From Bosea sp. (in: a-proteobacteria) (lineage in GTDB: Bacteria > Pseudomonadota > Alphaproteobacteria > Rhizobiales > Beijerinckiaceae): a stretch of DNA of 64,000 bases. The stretch's first letter is position 1. Every line of letters begins with the position of its first letter. This document shows positions 1 through 8,947 of this stretch, one piece after another. Under the pieces are notes generated by a model, which did not search any database, had not been told where the DNA came from, and saw only the letters and a list, made by a program, of their open reading frames with translations. The stretch lies in NCBI RefSeq assembly GCF_023953965.1, contig NZ_JAMLIX010000001.1, positions 2,728,501 through 2,792,500 of the forward strand. Direction: 5' to 3'. Position numbers and translations under genes: made by a program.

Positions 1-852
1 GCTCGTGCCCGCGAGGCTGTCATGGACCTCGACGAAGCCGAATTCCCAGCTGCTCCAGATATAGAGATCGGTGGCGAAGCGGCCGAGATTGCCCATCAGC
101 AGCGCGATGGCGGCGGCGTTCTCCTCGATGAACTCGCGGGCGAAGCCGCAGGCGTCGATGGAGTTGAAGACGATGTCGCGATGCCCGAGGAGGGCTGCGG
201 TGCGCCGCCGGTCCACCGGCCAGGAGGTGCCGGCATTGGCGGCGGCGCCCAGCGAGCTCAGATCGGTGCGGCCATAGGTGTCGCGCAGCCGCTGCATCGC
301 CCGCTCGACGACCGAGGCCTGGCGCATCAGGTAATGGCCGAAGGTCCAGGGCTGGGCGTGCTGGAAATGGGTGTAGCCGGGCATGATCGTCTCGACATGC
401 CGCTCGGCCTTGTCGACGATGCCGCGCAGCAGCGCGACGGCTTGCGTCTCCAGCGACAGGAGGTTGTTGCGCAGGTAAAGCCGCTCGGCCGCCGCCGACT
501 GGTCGTTGCGGCTGCGGGCGGTCTGGAGATGGCCGGCGATGTCCTTTCCGGCGAGCTTGCCGAGCGCATGCTCGACCTGCACCAGGAAGGAGCCGGATTC
601 CTCCGCCCAGGGAAAGGCGTCGCGGCCCATGTCGTAGAGGCTGACCAGCGCGCCGATCAGCTTGCCCGCGTCGTCCTTCGGCACGATGCCCTGCTCGTGC
701 ATCATCACCGCATGGGCGATGTCGACCAGCAGGAAGTCCTTGTAGCGGCGGCGCATCCGCGGCATCTGCGGCTTCTCGTCGTATTCGATCAGCACGCTGT
801 TGCGCTTTCCGAGACGGGCGGTCTCCAGGAAGACGTCATCTTCTTTCTGCAC
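1..852 (-). CDS. Argininosuccinate lyase family enzyme, second paralogue (3' end cut by window edge)
   Basis: This is a member of the aspartase/fumarase superfamily, whose enzymes beta-eliminate fumarate from N-succinyl compounds. The start is GTG at 852-850, with GAGGA about 8 nt upstream; no ATG fits. It opens VQKEDDVFLETARLGK and carries HLQTARSRNDQSA, the TIMPGYTHFQHAQPWTFGHYL region and SLGAAANAGTSWPVD. The 284 visible codons stop at HDSLAGTS, just before the expected flexible-loop signature GSSxMPQKxNP, which lies outside the window. It is the last visible gene of the peptide-type ABC operon, 15 nt after the ATPase, and differs clearly from the ArgH at 7538-8938, lacking the N-terminal MWGGRF motif. 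The operon context argues for a catabolic role on an imported N-succinyl or aminopolycarboxylate-like substrate rather than arginine synthesis. That role is inference. Confidence 0.85.
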   Translation of the reverse strand, partial: MQKEDDVFLETARLGKRNSVLIEYDEKPQMPRMRRRYKDFLLVDIAHAVMMHEQGIVPKDDAGKLIGALVSLYDMGRDAFPWAEESGSFLVQVEHALGKLAGKDIAGHLQTARSRNDQSAAAERLYLRNNLLSLETQAVALLRGIVDKAERHVETIMPGYTHFQHAQPWTFGHYLMRQASVVERAMQRLRDTYGRTDLSSLGAAANAGTSWPVDRRRTAALLGHRDIVFNSIDACGFAREFIEENAAAIALLMGNLGRFATDLYIWSSWEFGFVEVHDSLAGTS

Positions 853-867
853 GGCTGTCCTCGTTTC

Positions 868-2742
868 CTAGCTGATCGCGGGGCGGGTCGGGGGGGCTGC
901 GCCGTCGAACGCCAGCACCGGCGGCATGGCGCGAAGATCGTCCGGCGGCAGGTGGCAGGCGATGCGGTGGCGCTCGCCGAAATCGCGAACGGGCGGGGTC
1001 TCGTCGTCGCAGACCGGGCCGATCCTGCGGTGGCAGCGGGCGGCGAAGGGGCAGCCGACGCCCGCAGGCCCGGGCAATCCGTCGCGCAGCTCCACCTTGC
1101 GCTGGCGCACATGCGGATCGGCGATCGGGATCGTCGCCAGCAGCGCTTCGGTATAGGGGTGGTAGGGCGGCTCGAAGATCGCGCCGACCGTGCCGGTCTC
1201 GCAGATCGCGCCGCGATAGAGCACGATCACCCGGTCCGCGATCTCGCGAACGACGGCGAGATCGTGCGAGATGAACAGATAGGCGATGCCCCTTTCGTCC
1301 TGGAGCTTGCGCAGGAGCTTGAGGATCGAGGCCTGTACCGAGACGTCGAGCGCCGACAATGGCTCGTCGCAGACGATCAGATCGGGAGCGGCGGCGAAGG
1401 CCCGGGCAATCGCGACGCGCTGCTTCTGCCCGCCCGAGAGCTGGTTGGGATGGCGGGCGGCGAAATCCTCCGGCAGCGAGACCGCCCTGAGCAGGCTCGC
1501 CACTTCCGCCTCGATCTCTCTTGCGCTCATCTGCGGGCGGAACTGGCGCAGCGGGCGCCCGACGGCGTAGCCGATGGTCTTGGCCGGGTTCAGGGTGACG
1601 TCCGGATTCTGGAAGATCATCTGGATTATGCGCAGGTCGGAACGCGAGCGGCGCTTGACGTCGGCCCCGAGAACGCGGCCGCGATAACGGATCTCGCCGG
1701 AGCGGCGCGCGGCGAGCCCCGCCACCATGCGCCCGATCGTCGTCTTGCCCGCGCCGCTCTCGCCCACCAGGGCAAGCGTCTCGCCGCGGGCAAGCGTGAA
1801 GGCGGCATCCTCGACCGCCGTGAAGCTCAGCGGGCGCAGGTTCAGGAAGCCGCCGCGGATCTTGTATTCGTAGCGCAGCCCCGTCACCGAGAGGATCTCC
1901 TCGCCGCTCGGCGGGCGGGCGGGAATCCGGGCCGACATCACCGGGTTGGCGGCGAGAAGCCGGCGCGTATAGTCGTGCCGCGGATGATAGAAGATCGCCT
2001 CGACGTCGCCCTGCTCGACGATCTCGCCCTGGGACATCACCGCCACGCGGTCGGCGAAGCGCGCCACCAGCCCGAGATTATGGGTGATGAACAGGGCCGC
2101 TGCGCCGCGCCGGGCGATGATCTGGCCGAGAAGCTCCAGGACCGCCGCCTCGTTGGTGACGTCGAGGCCGGAGGTCGGTTCGTCGAGGATGAGCAGGTCG
2201 GGATCGCAGGCGAAGGCGATGGCGATCAGGATGCGCTGGCGCTGCCCGCCCGAGAACTCGTGCGGATAGCGCCGGCTGGCGCCTTCCGGGTCGGGCATGT
2301 TGACGGCCGCGAGCATCTCGACGGCGCCGCGCATCGCCTCGCCGCGGCTGAGCTTGCGATGGGCGGCGATGACCTCGGCGATCTGGTCGCCGACGCGCAT
2401 GATCGGGTTCAGCGCCTTGCCCGGGTCCTGGTGGACGATGGCGATCCGCGCGCCGCGCAGGCTGCGCAGCTCGGCGGCGGGCAGATGCGCGATATCGCGC
2501 CCGCGATAGCGGATATGCCCGCCGCGGAGCAGGCCGTTCGAGCCGAAATGGCCGAGGACCGCATGCGCCGTCGTGCTCTTGCCCGAGCCGCTTTCGCCGA
2601 CCAGGGCGAAGATCTCGCCCTGGCGCACGTCGAAGCTGACGCCGCGCACCGCCTCCACCAGCCCGCCGGCCGTGCGGTAGGCGATCGCGAGGTCCTCGAC
2701 CTCGAGCACATTGACCGGTGCGGGGTCTTGCGTGCGTGCCAT
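868..2742 (-). CDS. Fused double ATP-binding protein of a dipeptide/opine-type ABC importer
   Basis: The protein has 624 aa and two complete ABC modules (DppD plus DppF in one chain, as in GsiA-type ATPases). Module 1 has Walker A GESGSGKST and signature FSGGQRQRI with LILDEPTSGLD; module 2 has GESGAGKTT, signature LSGGQKQRV and CDEPLSALD. Each is followed by the oligopeptide-transporter C-terminal extension, and the second includes the Cys-containing GVGCPFAARC segment. It powers uptake through the two permeases encoded immediately upstream, with one nucleotide separating it from the DppC-like gene. The substrate cannot be read from the ATPase. Confidence 0.93.
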   Translation of the reverse strand: MARTQDPAPVNVLEVEDLAIAYRTAGGLVEAVRGVSFDVRQGEIFALVGESGSGKSTTAHAVLGHFGSNGLLRGGHIRYRGRDIAHLPAAELRSLRGARIAIVHQDPGKALNPIMRVGDQIAEVIAAHRKLSRGEAMRGAVEMLAAVNMPDPEGASRRYPHEFSGGQRQRILIAIAFACDPDLLILDEPTSGLDVTNEAAVLELLGQIIARRGAAALFITHNLGLVARFADRVAVMSQGEIVEQGDVEAIFYHPRHDYTRRLLAANPVMSARIPARPPSGEEILSVTGLRYEYKIRGGFLNLRPLSFTAVEDAAFTLARGETLALVGESGAGKTTIGRMVAGLAARRSGEIRYRGRVLGADVKRRSRSDLRIIQMIFQNPDVTLNPAKTIGYAVGRPLRQFRPQMSAREIEAEVASLLRAVSLPEDFAARHPNQLSGGQKQRVAIARAFAAAPDLIVCDEPLSALDVSVQASILKLLRKLQDERGIAYLFISHDLAVVREIADRVIVLYRGAICETGTVGAIFEPPYHPYTEALLATIPIADPHVRQRKVELRDGLPGPAGVGCPFAARCHRRIGPVCDDETPPVRDFGERHRIACHLPPDDLRAMPPVLAFDGAAPPTRPAIS

Positions 2743-2743
2743 C

Positions 2744-3565
2744 TCAGATCTCTCGCACCGCGAGGATGACGCGCAGCGAATCCCCGAGAAGATTGATGCT
2801 GATGATGAACAGCGACAGGAAGGCGGCCGGCGCAGCGACGACCCAGGGCGCGAGCAGCATGAAGCCGCGCTCGGCGCTGATCATCAGCCCCCAGTCCGAG
2901 GACGGCGGCTGGGCGCCGAGACCCAGGAAGCTGAGCGAGACCGTCAGCATCGCCGCGAAGCTGAAGCGGATGCAGCTCTCGACGATGATCACCGGCAGGA
3001 CGTTGGGGAAGAGCTCGCGGAACAGGATATAATCCGTCCGCTCGGCGCGCAGCTCGGCTGCCTCGATATAGGGGGCGGAGCGAACCGGCAGGACGGCGGA
3101 ACGCACGACCCGCGCCACGCGCGGCATGAAGACGACGCCGATGGAGATGACGGCGTTGACCTCGTTCGGCCCCAGCACCGACACCACGAGCAGCGCCAGC
3201 AGCAGCGACGGAAACGACATCACCACGTCGCAGCCGCGCATGATCGCCTCGTCGAGCCAGCCGCCCTTGTAGCCGGCGAGCATGCCGAGCGCGATGCCGC
3301 CGAACACGCCCAGGATGGTGCTCAGCGTCGCCATCACCACGGTGACGCGCGTGCCGATGATCACGCGGCTGAGAACGTCGCGGCCATACCGGTCGGTTCC
3401 GAACCAATGCGCCCAGGATGGCTTGGCGAGCTTGAACGGGGTGAACTGTTCGGCCGTGTAGGGCGCGATGAGCGGACCGAGGACGGCGAAGATCACGAAG
3501 GCCGCGAGCAGGCTCGCGCCGAGGATGAAGGGAAAATTGCGATAGGGAGAGGTTTGCGCCCGCAT
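2744..3565 (-). CDS. ABC transporter permease, DppC-like
   Basis: This 273-aa inner-membrane permease belongs to the binding-protein-dependent transport family. A first TM helix (about residues 14-34) is followed by the periplasmic segment PSWAHWFGTDRYGRDVLSRV, which is diagnostic of DppC/OppC proteins, then five further TM segments. The EAA-type cytoplasmic loop is around IEAAELRAERTDYILFRELFP. It pairs with the DppB-like gene 7 nt upstream and the fused ATPase 1 nt downstream. The family is secure; the transported compound is unknown. Confidence 0.92.
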   Translation of the reverse strand: MRAQTSPYRNFPFILGASLLAAFVIFAVLGPLIAPYTAEQFTPFKLAKPSWAHWFGTDRYGRDVLSRVIIGTRVTVVMATLSTILGVFGGIALGMLAGYKGGWLDEAIMRGCDVVMSFPSLLLALLVVSVLGPNEVNAVISIGVVFMPRVARVVRSAVLPVRSAPYIEAAELRAERTDYILFRELFPNVLPVIIVESCIRFSFAAMLTVSLSFLGLGAQPPSSDWGLMISAERGFMLLAPWVVAAPAAFLSLFIISINLLGDSLRVILAVREI

Positions 3566-3572
3566 GCCGCCC

Positions 3573-4523
3573 TCACTTCGCGCGGACGCGCGGATCGAGC
3601 GCCATGTAGCTGAAGTCCGCCAGCAGATTGGCGATGCAGTAGCCGGCCGAAATGAAGAACATCGCGCTCTGGATCAAGGGCAGGTCGCGCTGCTCGATGG
3701 CATAGAGCACGAGCGTGCCGATGCCGGGATAGCCGAAGATCTGCTCGACCACGACCACGCCGCCCAGCATCCAGCCGATATTGATCGCGATCACGGTGAT
3801 GGTCGGCAGAAGGGCGTTGGGCAGCACATGGCGCAACAGCACGCGCAGGCGCGACAATCCCTTGAGCTCGGCGGCGCTGACGAAGCCCATCCGCATGGTC
3901 TCGATCAGGCTGCTGCGGGCGGTGCGGGTGATGTGGCCGAGCGATTCAAGCGCCAGCGTCATCACCGGCAGGGCCAGCACGACCATCAGGGCGAGAAGGC
4001 CGGTGCGGTCCTCGGTCGCGGTGTTCGACGGGAACCATTGCAGCCAGCCCGCGAAGACCAGGATCAGCCCCGATCCGATCACGAAAGCCGGCATCGAGAC
4101 GATGACCAGAACGACGATCGAAATCGCATGATCGACCGCGCTGCCCGCCCGGATCGCCGAGACCATGGCGAGCGACAGGCTCAGGAACACAGCGATCGCC
4201 ATCGCCGGCGCGGCCAGCACCATGGAATTGCCGAGCCTGTCGAAGAGGATCGGGCCGATCGGGGCGCCGAAGCTGATCGAGCGGCCGAAATCCCCTTTCA
4301 GCATCCCTCCCAGCCAGCTCAGGTATTGCTCCCACCACGGGCGGTCGAGGCCGGTCAGCGCGCGAAGCTGCTCGATCGCGGTGCCGGACCGGTCCGACCA
4401 CATGCCCAGCATCACGTCCGCGGCGTCGTCGGGCAGAAGCTGCATGATCGCGAAGACGAGGAGCGAGGCCCCGAACAGCGTGAAGGCCAGCAGCACGAGC
4501 CTTAGCAGAACATACCTGAACAT
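3573..4523 (-). CDS. ABC transporter permease, DppB-like
   Basis: A 316-aa permease with the N-terminal TM helix RLVLLAFTLFGASLLVFAIM followed by the long periplasmic stretch typical of DppB/OppB (DRPWWEQYLSWLGGMLKGDFG). The EAA loop is near SAAELKGLSRLRVLLRHVLPNA, and the C-terminal signature VVVVEQIFGYPGIGTLVLYAIEQRDLPLIQ is split over the last helices. The ATG at 4523 lies 22 nt after the binding-protein stop. The Shine-Dalgarno sequence is poor, so translation may depend partly on the upstream gene. Confidence 0.92.
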   Translation of the reverse strand: MFRYVLLRLVLLAFTLFGASLLVFAIMQLLPDDAADVMLGMWSDRSGTAIEQLRALTGLDRPWWEQYLSWLGGMLKGDFGRSISFGAPIGPILFDRLGNSMVLAAPAMAIAVFLSLSLAMVSAIRAGSAVDHAISIVVLVIVSMPAFVIGSGLILVFAGWLQWFPSNTATEDRTGLLALMVVLALPVMTLALESLGHITRTARSSLIETMRMGFVSAAELKGLSRLRVLLRHVLPNALLPTITVIAINIGWMLGGVVVVEQIFGYPGIGTLVLYAIEQRDLPLIQSAMFFISAGYCIANLLADFSYMALDPRVRAK

Positions 4524-4545
4524 GGCCGGGGCGGGGAGGGGTTGC

Positions 4546-6069
4546 CTAGTTCTTCAGGGAGACCCGGCGCAGATCGACATAGCCCAGCGGATGCACGACG
4601 TAGTCCTGCACCTCGGCCCGGACGGCCGAAACGTTCTGCACGAAATAGGGCACCACTTCCGGTCCCTCTTCCCACAGGATCTTCTGGATCTCGTCATAGG
4701 CGGCCTTGCGCTGCTTCTGATCGGTCGCGGAGCGGCCGGCGAGCAGGAGCTCGTCCACGCGCGGGTTGGAATAGCCCGAGAAGTTCCAGATGTTGTTGGT
4801 GCCGTAGAACGGCGTCAGGCTCTCGTCGATCGTGCCGCGGCCGGCCCAGTTGATGTTGGCGATGGTGAAAGGCTTTCCGCCCGCCCGCAGCATGGCCGTC
4901 TGCGCCGCCATCTCGGTGGATTCGATCTTCACGCGGAAGCCGGCGTCCTTGAGGTTCTGCTGCGCCACGACCGCGGCCGGCTCGAGGCCGGGGCGCCCGC
5001 TGGTGGTGACGAGGGTGAGGTCGAGCCCGTCCTTGAAGCCCGCCTCGGCGAGAAGCTTCCTGGCCTGCGCCACGTCGCGCTTGCGCTGGGGCAGGTCGGC
5101 GTTCGCCCAGACTCCGCCGGGAACGACGGGCGAGTCGTTGCCGACGACGCCGTAGCCGGCGGTCGCCGCGGCGAGCAGCGCATCGCGGTCGAGGGCGAGC
5201 TTCAGCGCCTGCCGCACGCGCACGTCGTCGAAGGGCCGATGCTTGACGAAGGTCACGAAGGGCTGGAAGGCGGGCGAGGCCGTGGTGAGGACCTTGATGT
5301 CCTTGTTGCCGGAGACGAGGCCGAGAAGATCCTTCGGGGCATTGTCGAGGATCTGGATCTCGCCGCGCGTCAGCGCGGTGATCTGGGAGGCGGGCTCGCT
5401 CATGACGATCTGCTGGACCTGATCGAGAAGGGGCAGCCCGGCCTCGAAATAGTTGGGGTTGCGCGCGAAGACGGCGCGCGAGCCGGGCACGTATTCCTTC
5501 AGGACGAAGGGGCCGGTGCCGTTGGGCGCCGTCGAGATCTGCTCGAGATTGGCCTTGTCGATGACACGCCCGAAGGGGCCGCCGAGGGCGAAGGGAAGGT
5601 CCGCGTAAGGCGCGTTGAGATCGAAGCGGACCGTCTTGTCGTCGACCGCGACGACGTCCTTGATCATGGTGAACGACGCGGCGCCGCGGCTGGCGGTCTT
5701 GGGATCGATGATCCGCTTGATGCTGAACGCGACATCCTCGGCGACGAGCGCGCGCCCGTCGTGGAACTTCACGTTGGGGCTGAGATGGAAGGTCCAGCTC
5801 AGGCCGTCCGGGGAGGTTTCCCACGAGGTGGCGAGCTGCGGCTCGATCTTGAGTTCCGGGTTGATGTGGACGAGGTTCGAGAACAGCATCGCCGTCAGCA
5901 TGTAGCCGTCGAGCGTGCCGATGCGGGCGGGGTCGAGGCCGGGGTTTGCCAGCGGCACCGCATAGCGCAGGACACTCGCCTTCTTGGGGGCCTGCGCCCA
6001 GCCGGGAGCGGAAAGGGCGGCGCCCACGGCAAAGGCCGCGGCAAGCGCGAATGTCCTGGAGAATTTCAT
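4546..6069 (-). CDS. Periplasmic substrate-binding protein, SBP family 5 (peptide/opine type)
   Basis: A 507-aa protein with a clear Sec signal peptide, MKFSRTFALAAAFAVGAALS, and a predicted cleavage after the AQA near residue 26. SBP_bac_5 features follow: the N-lobe motif LKIEPQLATSWETSPDGLSW, then FHDGRALVAEDVAFSIKRI, NGTGPFVLKEY and DDVRVRQALKLALDRDAL. A strong Shine-Dalgarno (GGGAGGG) precedes the ATG. It is the first gene of the leftward operon and should decide ligand specificity. The family binds dipeptides, opines, nickel chelates, glutathione and aminopolycarboxylates, so the ligand cannot be assigned from sequence. Confidence 0.93.
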   Translation of the reverse strand: MKFSRTFALAAAFAVGAALSAPGWAQAPKKASVLRYAVPLANPGLDPARIGTLDGYMLTAMLFSNLVHINPELKIEPQLATSWETSPDGLSWTFHLSPNVKFHDGRALVAEDVAFSIKRIIDPKTASRGAASFTMIKDVVAVDDKTVRFDLNAPYADLPFALGGPFGRVIDKANLEQISTAPNGTGPFVLKEYVPGSRAVFARNPNYFEAGLPLLDQVQQIVMSEPASQITALTRGEIQILDNAPKDLLGLVSGNKDIKVLTTASPAFQPFVTFVKHRPFDDVRVRQALKLALDRDALLAAATAGYGVVGNDSPVVPGGVWANADLPQRKRDVAQARKLLAEAGFKDGLDLTLVTTSGRPGLEPAAVVAQQNLKDAGFRVKIESTEMAAQTAMLRAGGKPFTIANINWAGRGTIDESLTPFYGTNNIWNFSGYSNPRVDELLLAGRSATDQKQRKAAYDEIQKILWEEGPEVVPYFVQNVSAVRAEVQDYVVHPLGYVDLRRVSLKN

Positions 6070-6356
6070 CGATATCCCTCCCTGAGCTCTTCATCCTCGG
6101 CACGGGTGGAGATGGCGCGGCGTTCGCAAACGCTTCCTTCGCGGCCATTCGGCCACGAAACCGAGCCCTGATCTTAAACCTTATAACCACCCCCAAAAGC
6201 CGACAATATCCCCATCGGCGAACTTCAGTTCGCCTCGCGTCAAAGAAAGCCCGGCATGCGCATGCCCGGCCTGCGAGATGGTGCTTGCAAGGCCGCGGGC
6301 CCGGATGGAATAGCGATGCCGTTCGCGCGGATCGTCGCCGCTTTCAGGGAGACATC

Positions 6357-7508
6357 ATGGACATCAAGCCATTCGCCGTCGAAATCTGGATGAACGAGTT
6401 CGAAACCACCTGCGCGTTCAATCTGGCCGAGACCTGCGTGGAGAGCCTGACGATCGCAGAGCTCCTGGCCCTGGCGGGCCGCAACGACACGGATCTGTCG
6501 GAGCTCCTGGCTCTCAAGCTGACCTATGGGGCGATCGAGGGCTCGGATCGGCTGCGCGATGCCGTCGCGGCGCTCTACCGGCGTCAGGCCCGCGCCAATA
6601 TCGTCGTCACCCACGGCACGATCGGCGCGAATTCGCTCGTGCATCAGGCGCTGGTCTCGCGGGGCGACCGGGTCGTCTCGGTCATCCCGACCTATCAGCA
6701 GCATTATTCGATCCCCGAGAGCATCGGCGCCGAGGTCAGGCATCTGCGGCTGCGGGAGGAGAACGGGTTCCTGCCGGACCTCGCCGCGCTTCGCGCGCTC
6801 GCCACGCCGGGCACGCGGCTGATCGCGATCAACAACCCCAACAATCCGACGGGCGCCCTGATGGACGAGGCGATGCTGCGTGAGGTCGCGGCGATCGCCC
6901 GGGATGCCGGAGCATGGCTGTTGTGCGACGAGGTCTATCGGGGAACCGACCAGACCGGCTCGGGCCTGACGGCGTCGGTCGCCGATCTCTACGAGAAGGG
7001 CATCAGCACGGCGGGAATGTCCAAGGCGTTCTCGCTGGCGGGCCTGAGGCTCGGCTGGGTGGCGGCTCCCGCCGAGGTCATCGAGGCCGTGATGCACCAT
7101 CGCGACTACAACACGATCTCGGTGGGGATGATCGACGACCATTTCGCGGCGCTCGCGCTCGAGAACGCCGACAAGATCCTCGCGCGCAGCCAGGCGATCA
7201 CGCGCGGCAACCTCGCGATCCTGAGCGCCTGGGTCGAGAACGAGCCGTCGATCTCCTGGGTGCGGCCGCGCTCGGGCACGACCGCGCTGCTGAAATACGA
7301 TCTCGACATGTCCTCGCGCGATTTCTGCGTCGCGCTCCTGCAGGAGACCGGGGTGATGTTCACGCCCGGCTCGGCCATGGAGATGGAGGGCTATGTGCGC
7401 ATCGGCTATGCCAACGCCCCGGAGGTCCTGAAGGCGGGGCTCGAGCGCGTTTCGGCGTTCCTGGCGAAACGGCGCGGCGGCGGAGCCTCCGCATCGTCCC
7501 CGGCATGA
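6357..7508 (+). CDS. PLP-dependent class I/II aminotransferase
   Basis: A 383-aa fold-type I PLP enzyme. The Schiff-base lysine is K223 in GMSKAFSLAGLRLGW. The cofactor Asp is D191 in LLCDEVYRG, NNPNNPTG is at 159-166, and a C-terminal Arg sits in EGYVRIGYAN. The ATG at 6357 follows a good Shine-Dalgarno (CAGGGAGA), and the protein begins MDIKPFAVEIWMNEFE. Overall wording resembles the COG0436 subgroup that includes capreomycidine-synthase-like proteins, but that substrate is not proven. It is transcribed divergently from the ABC importer operon and sits 29 nt upstream of argH, so it may be co-transcribed with argH. A role on an amino acid released from the imported compound is plausible inference. 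Confidence 0.85.
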   Translation: MDIKPFAVEIWMNEFETTCAFNLAETCVESLTIAELLALAGRNDTDLSELLALKLTYGAIEGSDRLRDAVAALYRRQARANIVVTHGTIGANSLVHQALVSRGDRVVSVIPTYQQHYSIPESIGAEVRHLRLREENGFLPDLAALRALATPGTRLIAINNPNNPTGALMDEAMLREVAAIARDAGAWLLCDEVYRGTDQTGSGLTASVADLYEKGISTAGMSKAFSLAGLRLGWVAAPAEVIEAVMHHRDYNTISVGMIDDHFAALALENADKILARSQAITRGNLAILSAWVENEPSISWVRPRSGTTALLKYDLDMSSRDFCVALLQETGVMFTPGSAMEMEGYVRIGYANAPEVLKAGLERVSAFLAKRRGGGASASSPA

Positions 7509-7537
7509 CCTTCGCCGCAATCGAGAAAGCTGAAGCC

Positions 7538-8938
7538 ATGTCCGATGAGACCACCGGCGCCAACACGATGTGGGGCGGCCGCTTCACCGCCGCCCCCGCC
7601 GAGGTGATGCGGAAGATCAACCCCTCGATCGGCTTCGACCACCGGCTCTACCGGCAGGACATCGCCGCCTCCAAGGTCCATGCCGCGATGCTCGCCCGCC
7701 AGGGCATCATCGCGCAGGCGGATAATGAGGCCATCCAGGCCGGGCTCGACCAGATCCGCGGCGAGATCGAGCGCGGCGAGCTTCGGTTCAGCATCGATCT
7801 CGAGGACATCCACATGAACGTGGAAGCGCGCCTCAAGGAGATCGTCGGCGAGCCGGCGGGGCGCCTGCACACGGCGCGCAGCAGAAACGACCAGGCCGTC
7901 ACGGATGTCCGCCTGTGGATGCGCGACGCGATCGACGGGCTCGACGGCGCGATCCGCGACCTGCAAGGCGCGCTGATCGCGCGGGCGGGCGAGCATGCCT
8001 CGACGATCATGCCGGGCTTCACCCATATGCAGGTCGCCCAGCCCGTGACCTTCGGCCATCATCTGATGGCCTATGTCGAGATGTTCGGGCGCGACCGCGA
8101 GCGCCTCGCCGGCGCGCGCGAGCGCACCAATGTCTCGCCGCTCGGCGCCGCCGCGCTGGCGGGCACCGCCTTCCCGATCGACCGGCATTTCACGGCGGCC
8201 GCGCTCGGCTTCGCCCGGCCGACCGAGAACTCGATGGATTCGGTCGGCTCGCGCGACCACATCTGCGAATTGCTGTTCTGCTGCGCGATGCTCGCCGTTA
8301 ATCTGTCACGCCTTAACGAGGAGATCACGCTGTGGTGCAGCGACGGCTTCCGCTTCGTTTCGCTGTCGGACGCCTTCACCACCGGCTCCTCGATCATGCC
8401 GCAGAAGCGCAATCCGGACGCCGCCGAGCTGGTGCGCGGCAAGACCGGCCGCGTCGTCGGCTCGCTCACCGCCCTGCTGGTGACGGTGAAGGGCCTGCCC
8501 ATGACCTTCATGAAGGACATGCAGGAGGACAAGGAGCCGATGTTCGACGCGCTGGAGACGGTCGATCTCTGTGTCGCCGCCACCGCCGGCATGGTCCGCG
8601 ACCTCACCGTGCGGCCGCAGAACATGCGCGCCTTCCTCGACCGCGGCTTCCCGACCGCGACCGACCTCGCCGACTGGCTGGTGCGCGAGGCCGGCGTGCC
8701 CTTCCGCGAGGCCCATCACATCACAGCCCGCATCGTCGCGCTGGCGGAGGCGAAGGGCTCGACCCTGCAGGCGCTCGACCTCGCCAGCATGCGTTCGGTC
8801 GATCCGCGCATCACGGATGCGGTGTTCGCGGTCCTGGCGCCGGAGCATTCGGTGAAGAGCCGCCTGAGCTATGGCGGCACCGCCCCCGACACGGTGCGCG
8901 AGGCGATCGCGCGCGCCAGGCAGCGCTGGCTGCGTTGA
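7538..8938 (+). CDS. argH: Argininosuccinate lyase
   Basis: This enzyme cleaves argininosuccinate to arginine and fumarate, the last step of arginine synthesis. The 466-aa protein has the ArgH N-terminal motif NTMWGGRFT, EDIHMNVEARL, RLHTARSRNDQ, THMQVAQPVTFGHHL and the catalytic loop signature TGSSIMPQKRNPD, ending with the YGGTAPDTVREAI helix. The start is taken at the ATG at 7538 (MSDETTGANTMWGG). An in-frame ATG at 7505 overlaps the stop of the aminotransferase gene and would add 11 residues. This is the housekeeping copy; the lyase at 1-852 is a divergent paralogue. Confidence 0.95.
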   Translation: MSDETTGANTMWGGRFTAAPAEVMRKINPSIGFDHRLYRQDIAASKVHAAMLARQGIIAQADNEAIQAGLDQIRGEIERGELRFSIDLEDIHMNVEARLKEIVGEPAGRLHTARSRNDQAVTDVRLWMRDAIDGLDGAIRDLQGALIARAGEHASTIMPGFTHMQVAQPVTFGHHLMAYVEMFGRDRERLAGARERTNVSPLGAAALAGTAFPIDRHFTAAALGFARPTENSMDSVGSRDHICELLFCCAMLAVNLSRLNEEITLWCSDGFRFVSLSDAFTTGSSIMPQKRNPDAAELVRGKTGRVVGSLTALLVTVKGLPMTFMKDMQEDKEPMFDALETVDLCVAATAGMVRDLTVRPQNMRAFLDRGFPTATDLADWLVREAGVPFREAHHITARIVALAEAKGSTLQALDLASMRSVDPRITDAVFAVLAPEHSVKSRLSYGGTAPDTVREAIARARQRWLR

Positions 8939-8947
8939 ATCTCGACC

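Noticed and set aside
22..2769. A very long open frame on the plus strand opposite the lyase and ABC ATPase genes
   Set aside because: It is antisense to two convincing genes with intact motifs; its Arg/Gly/Asp-rich translation has no fold and is a GC-driven shadow.
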